Shown piece after piece: positions 16,654 through 25,980 of a stretch of 64,000 nt of DNA. The stretch's first letter is position 1; each line of letters opens with the position of its first letter. Below the pieces are notes generated by a model that searched no databases, had not been told where the DNA came from, and saw only the letters and a program-made list of their open reading frames with translations. Both the position numbers and the translations under genes were made by a program. Source of the DNA: Bradyrhizobiaceae bacterium (GTDB lineage: Bacteria > Pseudomonadota > Alphaproteobacteria > Rhizobiales > Xanthobacteraceae); assembly GCA_003963145.1 (NCBI GenBank), contig RXJJ01000014.1, forward strand, positions 18,661-82,660. Reading direction: 5' to 3'.

Positions 16654-17139
16654 GTATTCTCCTAGCAATCATTGTTGCTAGGATTATTCGGAGCGACCTG
16701 AGCGATGTTGACAGAATTTTATAAAAGCACGCCCCTGAACGAATGTCATTCAAGTCATACTTTTGTTGACGCAATGTTGATGCAGATACGCATGCAATCC
16801 GACCAACAATTTTCAAATAAAATGAAATTGAGGTTGGGATTGCGGTTTTGGATTTAAAAAGTCTTCCAACAAATAACCCCAACCCGAAGGGTTGGGGTTC
16901 AGGGTTAGCATGCACTGCCGGAGTGGTTAACTTAGGGTGTGTAGGTAAGTTGCTCTCCCGTCAAGCGCTTTGCAACGATATTAGACCGGCAGCACTCCAG
17001 CGTTTAGAGAGGTCATCGCGTCTACTTTCAGCGAAGGCTTCCATGCGGGTCCAATCGCTCGGTAAGATTCGACATCTCACTGTTTTCTTGGATGGCGTCA
17101 GACAAATCGAGACCATGAAGACTTGGCTCAGCACGACAA
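16654..17139. other. Non-coding stretch between two minus-strand genes
   Basis: About 490 bp without a convincing gene. It holds the ribosome site of the PD-(D/E)XK-like gene (aggag, 16660-16664), an AT-rich promoter-like stretch around 16700-16860, and a strong hairpin at 16875-16899. Open frames here lack ribosome sites and protein-like composition. Confidence 0.6.
16875..16899. terminator. Strong perfect hairpin (11-bp stem)
   Basis: aaccccaaccc (75-85) pairs perfectly with gggttggggtt (89-99) around a GAA loop. It lies after the small gene 17140-17403 on the minus strand and before the nuclease-like operon, where a terminator is expected, but neither side has a good T-run. It may instead be an RNA-processing or protein-binding palindrome. 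Confidence 0.5.
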
Positions 17140-17403
17140 TCATTTTTTACGCGGGTACATTTTGTTGAGCAGCGGGATCAAATGCTCAAGTTCTCGCTCC
17201 GGTTTAGCCCGCCCCTCACCGTCGACAGTAATAGTGCCAGTTGTGGGAAAATAGTTCACCTTCCGCATCTTTAAGTGTGACGAAGCAGGCCGCTTCACGA
17301 AATGCTTTGCGGCGATGATAGCGTTTATTGCTTCGGTCATCTCAGGCGGATCGTTTTCACGAAATAAGTTATTCAGGGCTTCGTTGCGAAACTTTTTCTT
17401 CAT
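17140..17403 (-). CDS. Small unrecognised protein
   Basis: The product has 87 residues and is basic at both ends (MKKKFRNEALNN..., ...MYPRKK). A middle segment (NYFPTTGTITVDGEGR) looks like a short beta-hairpin. No family is recognised. A clear ribosome site (GAGGAG, seven bases before ATG) supports translation. It follows the clamp-like genes on the same strand, about 150 bp downstream, so it may be a late member of that cluster. Confidence 0.55.
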   Translation of the reverse strand: MKKKFRNEALNNLFRENDPPEMTEAINAIIAAKHFVKRPASSHLKMRKVNYFPTTGTITVDGEGRAKPERELEHLIPLLNKMYPRKK

Positions 17404-17557
17404 AGTAAATACTCCTCAGACGACTTGATGTCGTCTTCGGATATAGAGAGGCTGCTTGAACCAATTGTTCCTACTTCGCGAAGCGTTCGGTACCGAAAAA
17501 GAAATTGAGCGATTCAAAGTAGATCAAGCGGAGTTACGTGTGCGTTAGCTCACTCGC

Positions 17558-18705
17558 CTAGAGCGCTCGTCGGTTGGCGACAACTAAGGTCGAGACATTT
17601 CCGCCTTGAATGTTCTGCTCAAATAGCACGGCAGATTTAAATATCTTCATAGAAATAGCCTGATCTCCGACGGCGGAGAAGCTTGACAGCCCAGCGGCCG
17701 ATATCGAGACGTCGGTTGCGCCGCCTTCGGCCACATCGCCAAGTTCAAGGATTGGGCAGTCCACAGTTGCCGTACCACCGTTAACGCGTGTAGCGAAAGT
17801 TATAGTTCGAGCGTCTTTCAAACTCAGAGTGATTTCACTTTTGTCAGGTTTCACTCCGCCGTGCTTGGTTTGCGCAAAAATGTGACCGATACGGTTAGCA
17901 AGATCGAATGCTTGAACCTTTATCTCGGCGCTGCTGCTATTACGGCCAGGCCATCGCGATCCTTTTCCGGCTACAGGAATTGAACAGGAAAGATGATCGT
18001 TCGAAACGATCTGATGCCGGCCGTCATTAGTGAGCGTGATATTCTGACCTGTAAAGCGTCCAAGAAGTGCGATAGCGCGGTTGCTGTGTGCATGTTCGAC
18101 CCGAAAATCGACTTCGATGAGGGCGTCCATATGAACGGTTCGAACAGACTAGCCGCGCCGGCCAATGCGGCCGAATCCGAAACACTCATGATGGAAAATA
18201 TCGGGTTTGTGTCTGACTTTTTGGCAAAGCTTCGAACAAGTTGGAGTGATCTACGAAGCGCGTCAGTATTAACGGGCACACTATGAATCATTGTTGAGGT
18301 CGCAGGCGTGATATCCGTGCCAAGCAGCACGTAGAACCACATAATCGTAGTTGTGCCCGTGCGAATCTCGATACGACCCTCATCTCCAACGGCCTGCTTG
18401 AAATGTGGGATCGAGAATTCAATGTCTTCGTCGGACTCAGCCAGATCGTCCAGACCAGCAAAAGCATTTATCGAAATTTGCAGTTCTAAGTTGCCGTCTT
18501 CGCTTAAGCCAGTTGGCCGTTTCAGTGGGACCGTCACCACCACTTCAATCGCGTCTGTCAGCACTATCTGCATTTGACGGGATGACAAACGAACGAGAAC
18601 ATCATCAGCATCTGGACCGATTGTCGTCACGGCATCCTTTAGCAGAGCAGGATCGGTGGCAAAGCTGATCTTCATAGGCAACACGACGTCTTGTTCGGCC
18701 TTCAT
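17558..18705 (-). pseudogene. Second DnaN-like sliding-clamp protein, split by a frameshift
   Basis: Two overlapping frames together make one protein of about 380 residues. The upstream frame (ATG 18705) gives domain 1 and the start of domain 2, ending in protein-like sequence at FEPF. The downstream frame resumes at MDALIEVDFRVEHAH (18130). Joining them by a -1 shift near 18130-18145 restores a continuous match to the neighbouring clamp protein: VSDSAALAG aligns with ISNGAALAA, and ALLGRFTGQNITL aligns with PVLPFIGTAKLRH. After the break the first frame runs 53 junk-like residues to 17971. A one-base deletion, a sequencing error or programmed frameshifting would all explain it. It starts directly after the first clamp gene. 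Confidence 0.65.
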
Positions 18706-18708
18706 CAC

Positions 18709-20016
18709 TTACTGTCTTCCCGAAGTGTGTTTTCGTTCATTCATGCGCTGCAGACTCACGAGTATTTCGCAAGTCAGTTGGTCCTTCGTGTCTTGCAATA
18801 TGAGTCTCGTGCGATCCTCGGTAAAACCAAGTTCGGCGTTTGATGCTGAAAACTCTTCAAGGAAAGAATAAATAGGAGAAGCAGGTAAGGAAACGTTGAG
18901 CGCACGAGGCCCATCCGGCCGAGATGCCGAGACGGTAGACGATATAGATAGGTCTCTCGTGTCTGCTGGATTGAATGCGAGCATTTGACATGTTGTCAAA
19001 CCAATGCTGTCGCAAGATAGCCGTAGCACTCCACCAGGGCCAAAAGTGCGAACGGTTGCTGAAACAACCGAGCGAAGCTTGGATGCCGGAATTAGTAGAT
19101 TTTCCGCAATCGTTTGTGGCTCGATCAGGGGAAAGGATTGTTGAATGGCTTCAAAGCCAAATAATACATTGTCCCCCTTGATGACACAAAAACTTTCATT
19201 GTGGCGCAATTTCGCGGTGCCGATAAAAGGAAGCACTGGCTTCACAAATCGCAAAAGCCGGGGCCGAAACGAAACGCTTATTTCAGCCAGTCGTTCTGAG
19301 CTTGCCTTAGCCAAACAATTACGCGTTGCCGCAAGTGCGGCACCATTTGATATTTCGACGAGATCGAACGTTGCATCGGCGCTATCAGTATTAACGAATT
19401 TGCTGACGAAGTTGATCGCCCGCATAAGCATTTGAGTTTCAATGGACGCAGACTCACAGCTTTCAAGGCTTTTTAGAATCTTGTCGGAGTGAGCAAGAAA
19501 CCGCTCATGGGGATAGACATAAAGCGGGCGCGTAAATTCTGGTGACGTCACTTCGATGAGGCGGGTACCAACTCTGAATGAAGCGTTTTCTCCAAGAGCT
19601 TTAGAGGTAGCAATTAGGTCATCAAGGGAGAGGATACGAATTGAGGCCGATGCGCCAGCGGGATGATTCCATACTGGCCCGTGCATGGTTACTTGAACAA
19701 ACGATTGGCCAATGTCCGCGTCCCAACGCACTCGATCGTTAAAAATGTTAAGCCGGACAACGCGGTGCCGCGGATCGCTATACTTCAGCAGCAGGTCAAG
19801 GATTCCAACCATCTTACGGAAGTCGAGTGCTGTAACAGCAAAGCCAATTTCGTCGATCTGAAGGGGAACACTGAAGTCGGGTTCTTGGAGCCCGGTGCGG
19901 CCGACCGGTATCGAATCCAAGGATATCGTGCCGAAGTTTGCATTAGTTTCAGTGAGAGGAATACCCTCAGCCGTATTGAGAATTTCATCAACGTCAAAAA
20001 CAATTTCTTGATTCAT
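18709..20016 (-). CDS. DnaN-like sliding-clamp protein (divergent)
   Basis: From ATG 20016 the product has 435 residues; upstream in-frame ATG/GTG codons to 20049 are less likely. Three repeating blocks follow the bacterial beta-clamp layout. Block 1 starts at IGFAVTALDFRKMVGILDLL. Block 2 is MLMRAINFVSKF... then VEISNGAALAATRN, parallel to DnaN's ATDGHRLA strand. Block 3 is PASKLRSVVSATVRTF, then LRLSCDSIGLTT and the closing ILQDTKDQLTCEILVSLQRM, parallel to the DnaN end ...YVVMPMRL. It is longer than housekeeping DnaN (about 366) and highly divergent. It is divergent to a DnaX-like gene, so a private clamp/loader pair is likely. A role in element replication or in detecting foreign DNA is inference. 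Confidence 0.65.
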   Translation of the reverse strand: MNQEIVFDVDEILNTAEGIPLTETNANFGTISLDSIPVGRTGLQEPDFSVPLQIDEIGFAVTALDFRKMVGILDLLLKYSDPRHRVVRLNIFNDRVRWDADIGQSFVQVTMHGPVWNHPAGASASIRILSLDDLIATSKALGENASFRVGTRLIEVTSPEFTRPLYVYPHERFLAHSDKILKSLESCESASIETQMLMRAINFVSKFVNTDSADATFDLVEISNGAALAATRNCLAKASSERLAEISVSFRPRLLRFVKPVLPFIGTAKLRHNESFCVIKGDNVLFGFEAIQQSFPLIEPQTIAENLLIPASKLRSVVSATVRTFGPGGVLRLSCDSIGLTTCQMLAFNPADTRDLSISSTVSASRPDGPRALNVSLPASPIYSFLEEFSASNAELGFTEDRTRLILQDTKDQLTCEILVSLQRMNERKHTSGRQ

Positions 20017-20069
20017 AGCTTTACCCGGGGCGTATCTGTACATGCTCAAGGATATACAAAGCGGATTAC

Positions 20070-20088
20070 AGGTGTCCTGGAGACACCT
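20070..20088. promoter_or_regulatory. Palindrome in the clamp/loader divergent promoter region
   Basis: aggtgtc (20070-20076) and gacacct (20082-20088) form a 7-bp inverted repeat with a 5-bp spacer. It is centred in the 118 bp between the divergent clamp (20016) and loader (20135) starts, a suitable place for an operator acting on both. Confidence 0.4.
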
Positions 20089-20134
20089 GCAGACCGCTCA
20101 CTTTGAAGATGGTGGCGAGCACGGTGTCTCTGGA

Positions 20135-22174
20135 ATGGACCAAATCAGCAATCTGAGTCTAGCGCAAAAGCACAGACCACGAGACCTTCAGGATATTATA
20201 GGCCAAGACGAAATTGTTTCGTTCTTAGGAAAGCAAATCGAAAGCAAAAACGGGCGAAGCGTTCTTATTCACGGCCGATCGGGCTGTGGGATAACCTGCA
20301 TCGCGGAAATATACGCTGCAGGATTGCTTTGCGAGCGACCCGGTAAAGGGCCGTGTCATTCGTGTGAGTCGTGTGATGCGTTTAGACGCGAAATTCATCC
20401 TAATCTGAGGATGATGCGTCACGGCGCGGTAGACGACGTGCGTTTTGCCCATCAAATCAATGATGAGGTTGAAACGGAGTCATTTGGATCGGGAGGCTTG
20501 GTTGTGTTGATCGATCAAGCACAGCTCCTGTCGGAACGCTCGTTTCAAATTTTGCACGAGCGGATGGGCCGCCCAATGAAGCGGGTCACATATATACTTT
20601 GCACTAACGACATAAGTCAGATTCCACTTGCGACAATGGAGCAACTCTATCCGCTTCAAGTTAATGCACCGACGTTCGCGTCCGGCACGGTATTTTTGGA
20701 GAGGCTGTGCCACGCAGAAGGAATAGAGTCAGATATCCCGGCTCTCGAACTGATCGTTGAGCGTACACGAGGATCATTTCGAGGAATTGCCAGAGACCTA
20801 GAGATAATTGCCAGCAGGGGCGCAATCACCGAAGTGTCGGTCTTGGACTACTTCCGCTCAGGCCCGGCGGCAGGTTATGTCGAGTTAGTTTTCCAACAAG
20901 AGCGCTTCGAAGATCAGTTAAAATTCCTCAGTGCATGGAAAGACGAGGCGAGCGATAAGATTAAACTTATTCGCCAGTATCTCGGCGAGATATTCGAAGC
21001 AGCTTCAGGCCTGACAGCGAACAGACCCCTGCGAAGTCTTCTCGCGGCGGAGCCAACATTGGCAAAGGCGTTTTCTGATAGGACGCTATTTCTGAAAGCT
21101 CAGCCGCGCGCGTTTGCGCATCGTTTACTGGAAATTTGGGAACATGGCTCCAAAGCCGAACATGAAACGCTATTGCGCAAGGCGAGTGAGTTCGATGAAC
21201 TTCTTGGCGGCACAAAACTGGAAATCGCAGATGGGAATTCCAGGACGATTTTAAAGCCCTGGCGTGACGCGAAGGCGCGGACGAAGCGTTACACGGAAAA
21301 CGATAAAGAGTTAGGTAAGCGGGTAGACCATCCTCTCAATGGTAAGGTGATTGAACATCTCCCATATCTGAAAGCAAAGAAGTTATGGGACAGTGCGTCA
21401 TTTCTCATCCAAAATTACGGACAGTTTCTCAATACTCGAATTTCTATACGTCACGATAACCTGACTCTTAAACAATCGGATGGGCCGGCGAAACTCATTA
21501 CTGACCTTACCCACGAACTTCGAATGTTCATAAAGCGAAGTGTTGGCGGGTCTGACCAATTGCATTGGCTCTACGTGCATCGTTGGGATGACGAACAGGG
21601 CCTGATCACTGATATTGTAGCTCACATCCCGGATGAATTGAGGGATATAGAACCATGGGTTCGCGATCGATTCTTCGGCAATCGTGTTCTTGCGGAAATT
21701 CCAAAAGATGCATTTTCAATAACTCGTGAGGCCAATCACGGTTTACAGGGCCATCTCAAACTCATTCGCGAGATGTGTGCTGGAATCGATCCGGACTTAT
21801 CAGAGAATAAATTATTCATTCGCCGCGCTGAAATAGATATCAAGAAGACCGGTTGGCATATGGCGGTAAATCAAACGGTGCAAGGAAGCGGAGTTTCACG
21901 CTTTCTGGATACCGCCGCTCGTCGGCAAGCTGATAACGATCTAACGGTGCTTTCTGCCGTTGACGATAAAACCGCACAGATGTGCACAGGTTGGGAGAGG
22001 GCAGAATTCGCCTATCGAAAAGGAATAATTGATCAGCGATTGTCGGAAGAGCATGAGCTTGCCAGGATCTACAATGGAAATGATCTTCAAGCGCGTCGCA
22101 AAGTGTTTCACAACGCTTGGCGAGCGTCGCGCCCGTTTAGGGAGGCTAGGCGTCCTGGTTTTCATAATTTCTGA
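20135..22174 (+). CDS. DnaX-like clamp-loader protein with degenerate ATPase motifs
   Basis: From ATG 20135 the product has 679 residues; the frame is open from 20042 but the DnaX match starts at SLAQKHRPRDLQDIIGQD, like YRPxxFxDVVGQ. The AAA+ module is recognisable: P-loop position GRSGCGIT (47-54), a Zn module C66-x7-C74-x2-C77-x2-C80, and VVLIDQAQLL (D127, Q128) followed by YILCTND. Key residues are lost. The Walker A Lys is Ile53, the Walker B Glu is Gln128, and the SRC motif with its arginine finger reads EQLYPL. It should not hydrolyse ATP alone, resembling delta-prime-type scaffolding subunits. The C-terminal 300 residues are unrecognised. It is divergent to two DnaN-like genes. Confidence 0.7.
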   Translation: MDQISNLSLAQKHRPRDLQDIIGQDEIVSFLGKQIESKNGRSVLIHGRSGCGITCIAEIYAAGLLCERPGKGPCHSCESCDAFRREIHPNLRMMRHGAVDDVRFAHQINDEVETESFGSGGLVVLIDQAQLLSERSFQILHERMGRPMKRVTYILCTNDISQIPLATMEQLYPLQVNAPTFASGTVFLERLCHAEGIESDIPALELIVERTRGSFRGIARDLEIIASRGAITEVSVLDYFRSGPAAGYVELVFQQERFEDQLKFLSAWKDEASDKIKLIRQYLGEIFEAASGLTANRPLRSLLAAEPTLAKAFSDRTLFLKAQPRAFAHRLLEIWEHGSKAEHETLLRKASEFDELLGGTKLEIADGNSRTILKPWRDAKARTKRYTENDKELGKRVDHPLNGKVIEHLPYLKAKKLWDSASFLIQNYGQFLNTRISIRHDNLTLKQSDGPAKLITDLTHELRMFIKRSVGGSDQLHWLYVHRWDDEQGLITDIVAHIPDELRDIEPWVRDRFFGNRVLAEIPKDAFSITREANHGLQGHLKLIREMCAGIDPDLSENKLFIRRAEIDIKKTGWHMAVNQTVQGSGVSRFLDTAARRQADNDLTVLSAVDDKTAQMCTGWERAEFAYRKGIIDQRLSEEHELARIYNGNDLQARRKVFHNAWRASRPFREARRPGFHNF

Positions 22175-22316
22175 TTTGGCCCGTAAATGGGGTAATGCGC
22201 TCCAATAGATAAAAAATATGCAATAAAATCAGAAATTTGTATTGATTATTCTTACTCCTACGGGGAACTGGTTCGATACTTTTCTTTCATTATTCTACCT
22301 TTAGCTTTTCATAAAG

Positions 22317-22646
22317 CTACTCTGGGCGGCTCTGTTCTTGTGAGGCTCGTCGCTCGGCCAGGATGAATCCCACGCAGAACATCGCGATGGCGCCCATGAT
22401 CGCCCCGGATAGGCCTTGCAGCGCAAAAACCTCCGGTTGGCTCACGGCATTCAGGCTTCCCGATGCCGTCACCATGGTCACCGCACGAGTTTGGAAGAAC
22501 CAACCGCTTAGCCCGCCCGCGATGAGGCCAACCAGGCTATGCCCGACAAAACCAAAGCGGTGTTCATGAGAGACAATGGCGGCTATGTGGGCTCCAAAAA
22601 ACCCCGCTACGATCTGAATGATAAGACTGGTGGTTGTCCATTCCAT
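22317..22646 (-). CDS. Small membrane protein downstream of arsJ
   Basis: From ATG 22646 the product has 109 residues with three hydrophobic stretches (SLIIQIVAGFFGAHIAAIV, SLVGLIAGGLSGWFF, GLSGAIMGAIAMFCVGFIL). The glycine-rich helices resemble small YeaQ/GlsB-like membrane proteins, but the match is loose. It starts 35 bp after arsJ on the same strand, so it is probably the last gene of the arsRC-gapdh-arsJ operon. Its contribution to arsenic export is unknown. Confidence 0.6.
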   Translation of the reverse strand: MEWTTTSLIIQIVAGFFGAHIAAIVSHEHRFGFVGHSLVGLIAGGLSGWFFQTRAVTMVTASGSLNAVSQPEVFALQGLSGAIMGAIAMFCVGFILAERRASQEQSRPE

Positions 22647-22681
22647 GGGAGGTTCCTTCGAACATTGAGCTTTGAAGCTGG

Positions 22682-23917
22682 CTAGGCAGTCTTTGGTGTG
22701 GGTATCGGTGCAGCTGATAGCGGGAGTGCGAATGTGATCGCCCAGCAGGCAAGCAACATGACCGCCGACCCGATGAGGCAACCGGTGATGCCTCCGATTT
22801 GATAGAGCAATCCTGAAAGCGTGATGCCGAGAAGGCGTCCAGCGGCATTAGCGGCGTAGTAGAAGCCGACATCCTCGGCGGATTTCTCTGAGCCTGCATA
22901 GGCAAGGATCAGATACGAGTGCAGCGACGAATTAACAGCAAACGGCAAGCCGAATAGCGCAAGTCCTGTGACGATGATGAGATCGGGCCGGGCCACATCG
23001 GTGGTTTTCATGATCACGGCGAGAATGATTGGAACGGCCGCGAGCGCCAGAGCCCACAGCCGCGCCGCGGGGACTTCGCGGCTCAGCCCATCGGCGCTTC
23101 GCGAAACCAAGGAAGGGGCGATGGCTTGGATGCCGCCATAGGCGATCGTCCAAGCGGCGAGGAAGCCGCCGACTTCAAGAAAGCGCCAGCCGTTGGCGTA
23201 AAGGAACACAGGCAGTCCGACGACGAACCAAACGTCACGCGAGCCGAACATGAAGATGCGCGCCGCGGCCAACAGGTTCACGCCGCGTGACTTTCCGAAA
23301 AGTTCCTTGATCGTCTTGGACGATTTTGCCTTGCCGAGATGGCGCGGTAACAAGACGAGGCCCGCAAGGAAAATCACGGCCAGAAGAGCGGCCATCGCCC
23401 AAAGCGCGTGCCGGAATCCAATCAGATCGAGAAGAAGTCCGCCGACGAAAAATCCCACGCCCTTCATGGCGTTCTTGGAGCCTGTAAACCACGCGACCCA
23501 GCGGAACAATTGGCTATTGCCATCGGAAGAGGTGGCTTTGATCGCGGATTTTGAGGCGGTCTTCGTCAGGTCTTTCGCAACACCGGCGATGCCTTGTGCT
23601 GCGACGACCCACGCCACGGATACGATCGCGCTCCATTGATCGCTGAGGCACGAGAGCATAAGAAGGCCGGCTATCTGTAGGAGCTGACCGGCGGCGAGCA
23701 TTCTGGGAATGCCGTACTTTGAGGCGAAGTAACCGCCCGCGAGATTGGCCGCAACACCGGCGGCTTCATAAAGAAGAAACAGGAACGCCAGCGTGAATGG
23801 CGTGTATCCGAGACGGAAGAAATGAAACAGCACGAGCATGCGCAGGGCGCCGTCCACGAGGGTGAAGCCCCAGTAGGACGCCGTGACGATCAGATAGTTT
23901 CTCGCGGTTGAGGTCAT
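22682..23917 (-). CDS. arsJ: ArsJ, 1-arseno-3-phosphoglycerate exporter (MFS)
   Basis: From ATG 23917, overlapping the GAPDH stop by four bases, the product has 411 residues and about twelve membrane segments. The start [21 protein letters not shown] and the [14 protein letters not shown] region are typical of ArsJ. ArsJ works with an arsenic-linked GAPDH: the dehydrogenase makes the unstable 1-arseno-3-phosphoglycerate from arsenate, and ArsJ exports it, where it falls apart to arsenate. The coupled gene order here fits that pathway and gives an arsenate-export route that does not need reduction. Confidence 0.92.
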   Translation of the reverse strand: MTSTARNYLIVTASYWGFTLVDGALRMLVLFHFFRLGYTPFTLAFLFLLYEAAGVAANLAGGYFASKYGIPRMLAAGQLLQIAGLLMLSCLSDQWSAIVSVAWVVAAQGIAGVAKDLTKTASKSAIKATSSDGNSQLFRWVAWFTGSKNAMKGVGFFVGGLLLDLIGFRHALWAMAALLAVIFLAGLVLLPRHLGKAKSSKTIKELFGKSRGVNLLAAARIFMFGSRDVWFVVGLPVFLYANGWRFLEVGGFLAAWTIAYGGIQAIAPSLVSRSADGLSREVPAARLWALALAAVPIILAVIMKTTDVARPDLIIVTGLALFGLPFAVNSSLHSYLILAYAGSEKSAEDVGFYYAANAAGRLLGITLSGLLYQIGGITGCLIGSAVMLLACWAITFALPLSAAPIPTPKTA

Positions 23918-24957
23918 ACACCCGCCCTTGCGACAATATTCGCCAAGTCGACCATCCGGCACGCATAAGCGACTTCGTTGTCATACCAGGCGTAAACTTT
24001 GAGAAGCGTTCCGTCCGTCACCATCGTGCTAGGGGCATCGACGATCGAGCTACGCGTGTCGTTGTTGTAATCCGCAGATACGAGAGGCCGCTTCTCTACA
24101 CCCAAGATGCCCGCCAGGACCGTTTTCTCGGCAGCCTCAAAAAGTGTATTGACCTCGGCAACCGTGGTCTCGCGCGACAGCTCGAATACGCAGTCCGTGA
24201 GACTCGCATTCAGGACCGGCACGCGGACAGCGTGGCCATTCAGCTTTCCCTTGAGTTCGGGGTAGATCAAGGCGATGGCGGTCGCGCTGCCGGTTGTCGT
24301 TGGCTGCATCGACAGCATAGCCGAGCGGGCGCGGCGCAAATCCTTATGAGGGGCATCGACGACGACGTTCGTGTTCGTCGGATCATGGATCGTGGTGATC
24401 TGGCCGTGCTTGATGCCCAGCGCTTCATGAATCACCTTGACGACGGGTGCCAGACAATTTGTCGTGCATGATGCTGCTGTCAGTAGGCGATGGCGTTCCG
24501 GATTATAAAGTCTGTCGTTAACGCCGACGACGATGTTGAGCGCGGCCTCGTCCTTGACCGGAGCCGCAACGATAACGCGCTTCACCCCGCGATCGAAGTA
24601 GCCCTGGAGCTGATCGGGCTTCAGAAATTTCCCGGTACATTCCAGAACGACGTCGCAACCCAGATCACCCCAAGGAATATCGCCGGGCTTGGCGGCGTCG
24701 GTGAAGCCGAGCCGTTTATCACCGATGCCAACAGTATTGCCATTCTCGACGCCGATTTTTTCATGCCAGCGGCCATGAATGCTGTCGAATTCCAGAAGGT
24801 GCGCCGCCGCTTCAATGCCTCCCTTGAGTTCATTGATGTGAACGACGTCCAACCGGTTCGATCGGCGAGGATCGTTTTCGGGACGATGTGTGCCGCCCAA
24901 CGCCGCGCGCAGGGCGAGCCGGCCGATGCGGCCCATTCCATTGATCCCGACTTTCAT
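23914..24957 (-). CDS. Arsenic-associated glyceraldehyde-3-phosphate dehydrogenase
   Basis: The product has 347 residues from ATG 24957, with AGAAGGA six bases upstream; ATG 24963 is directly against that ribosome site and is less likely. It has the N-terminal NAD fold ([16 protein letters not shown]) and the catalytic SCTTNC motif with the active Cys, followed by the [13 protein letters not shown] substrate region. It lies between the ArsR-ArsC fusion (11 bp upstream) and arsJ (4-bp overlap), so its job is to form 1-arseno-3-phosphoglycerate from arsenate and glyceraldehyde-3-phosphate for ArsJ rather than central glycolysis. Confidence 0.93.
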   Translation of the reverse strand: MKVGINGMGRIGRLALRAALGGTHRPENDPRRSNRLDVVHINELKGGIEAAAHLLEFDSIHGRWHEKIGVENGNTVGIGDKRLGFTDAAKPGDIPWGDLGCDVVLECTGKFLKPDQLQGYFDRGVKRVIVAAPVKDEAALNIVVGVNDRLYNPERHRLLTAASCTTNCLAPVVKVIHEALGIKHGQITTIHDPTNTNVVVDAPHKDLRRARSAMLSMQPTTTGSATAIALIYPELKGKLNGHAVRVPVLNASLTDCVFELSRETTVAEVNTLFEAAEKTVLAGILGVEKRPLVSADYNNDTRSSIVDAPSTMVTDGTLLKVYAWYDNEVAYACRMVDLANIVARAGV

Positions 24958-24968
24958 GGTCATTCCTT

Positions 24969-25835
24969 CTAAGGTGAAACACGGTTGGTATCGCCGATTT
25001 CATCGAGGCGGGCTTTCAGAGCCATCCGGTCGAGTGAGGCGAACGGAAGGCTTACGAAGACCTCGATGCGGCGGCGGATCATTGCGTAGAGTTCGTTGAG
25101 AAGCGTTGTCTTTTCGGCGGGCGTGCCGTGGAACAGCACGGGATCGGGAAGCGGCCACGCACCGGTGACAAACTTGTTGTCGAGATCAGGACAAAACTGT
25201 CCTTCGGGCGTGTCGCAAAGCGCGATCACGAAGTCCATTTTCGGCGCATTCGCCCCTGTGAATTCGCTTAAGGGTTTGCAACGCAAGTTCTCGACGTTGT
25301 GACCCAGATGGCGCAAACGCTCGATAACCTCTGGCAGCGGCTCTTTCGCCGGATCGGAGCCGGCCGAGTAGGCGTGAAATTTTCCATGACCGATCTTTTC
25401 AAGAAGCGCTTCTGCCATGATCGAACGGGCTGAATTGTGTGTGCATAAAAAAAGGACGTTAAAGGCCGGCATAATTTTATCCCTCCCGGGGCGTTCGCTT
25501 GTTTGTGGTCGGTTGTAGGAAGACTGGCCGCATAGTTCGGGCCTGCCGTTGCAGCAATCGCGTGTGAGAAAATCGACGAGATCGTGGAAGCCCGCGACGT
25601 CCGCGCGGTAATTCATCGCGCGGCCTTCCTTCGCGACTTCAACCAAGCCGGCGCGCGTCAGGATGCTGAGATGAGTGGACATGGTGTTGTGAGGCACGTC
25701 GCAACGCCGTGCGATCTCGCCTGCGGCGAGGCTTTCCGGATGAATGGCCAGCAGCAAACGCAGCGCCTGAAGCCGGGTCGGCTGCGCCAGAGAACCGAAA
25801 CGTTCGAGAGCGATATCGCTGCCGGCAGATTCCAT
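24969..25835 (-). CDS. ArsR-ArsC fusion: arsenic repressor plus LMW-phosphatase-type arsenate reductase
   Basis: From ATG 25835 the product has 288 residues; a TTG nine codons upstream is possible. Residues 1-100 are an ArsR winged helix ([14 protein letters not shown], then [19 protein letters not shown]) with an arsenite-binding type CCNGRPELC at 94-102. Residues 122-288 are a low-molecular-weight phosphatase-fold arsenate reductase with the CTHNSAR loop (C131, R137) and a second Cys pair near [10 protein letters not shown]. Sensor and enzyme in one chain would link derepression to the product of its own reaction. It is the first gene of the gapdh-arsJ operon and is divergent from pstS, with a palindrome between them. 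Confidence 0.9.
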   Translation of the reverse strand: MESAGSDIALERFGSLAQPTRLQALRLLLAIHPESLAAGEIARRCDVPHNTMSTHLSILTRAGLVEVAKEGRAMNYRADVAGFHDLVDFLTRDCCNGRPELCGQSSYNRPQTSERPGRDKIMPAFNVLFLCTHNSARSIMAEALLEKIGHGKFHAYSAGSDPAKEPLPEVIERLRHLGHNVENLRCKPLSEFTGANAPKMDFVIALCDTPEGQFCPDLDNKFVTGAWPLPDPVLFHGTPAEKTTLLNELYAMIRRRIEVFVSLPFASLDRMALKARLDEIGDTNRVSP

Positions 25836-25940
25836 CTCAAGCGCTGCCGGTAACAGGGCCAAAACGGAACCGCCTTGCGCTGGCGAGGCTCAAATAAAGA
25901 GGAGCTTGCGTTTCCGTCATGTAAGCGTCATTCTGCTGCG

Positions 25941-25964
25941 ATATGTCGAGACGCATCGACATAT
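25941..25964. promoter_or_regulatory. Probable ArsR operator (9-bp inverted repeat)
   Basis: atatgtcga (25941-25949) and tcgacatat (25956-25964) are perfect inverted arms around 6 bp. The site lies between the divergent arsRC fusion and pstS. A near copy (atatgtcg...cgacatat) occurs at 34593-34616 in front of the second pstS. Confidence 0.72.
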
Positions 25965-25980
25965 ACATGAGAGATCGCAC

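Noticed and set aside
16848..17168. Plus-strand open frame in the non-coding stretch
   Set aside because: No ribosome site, passes through the hairpin, composition not protein-like, and it overlaps the better-supported small gene on the minus strand.
17971..18130. C-terminal 53 residues of the first clamp-2 frame as a real protein end
   Set aside because: The clamp homology leaves this frame and continues in the other; these residues have no resemblance to the neighbouring clamp.
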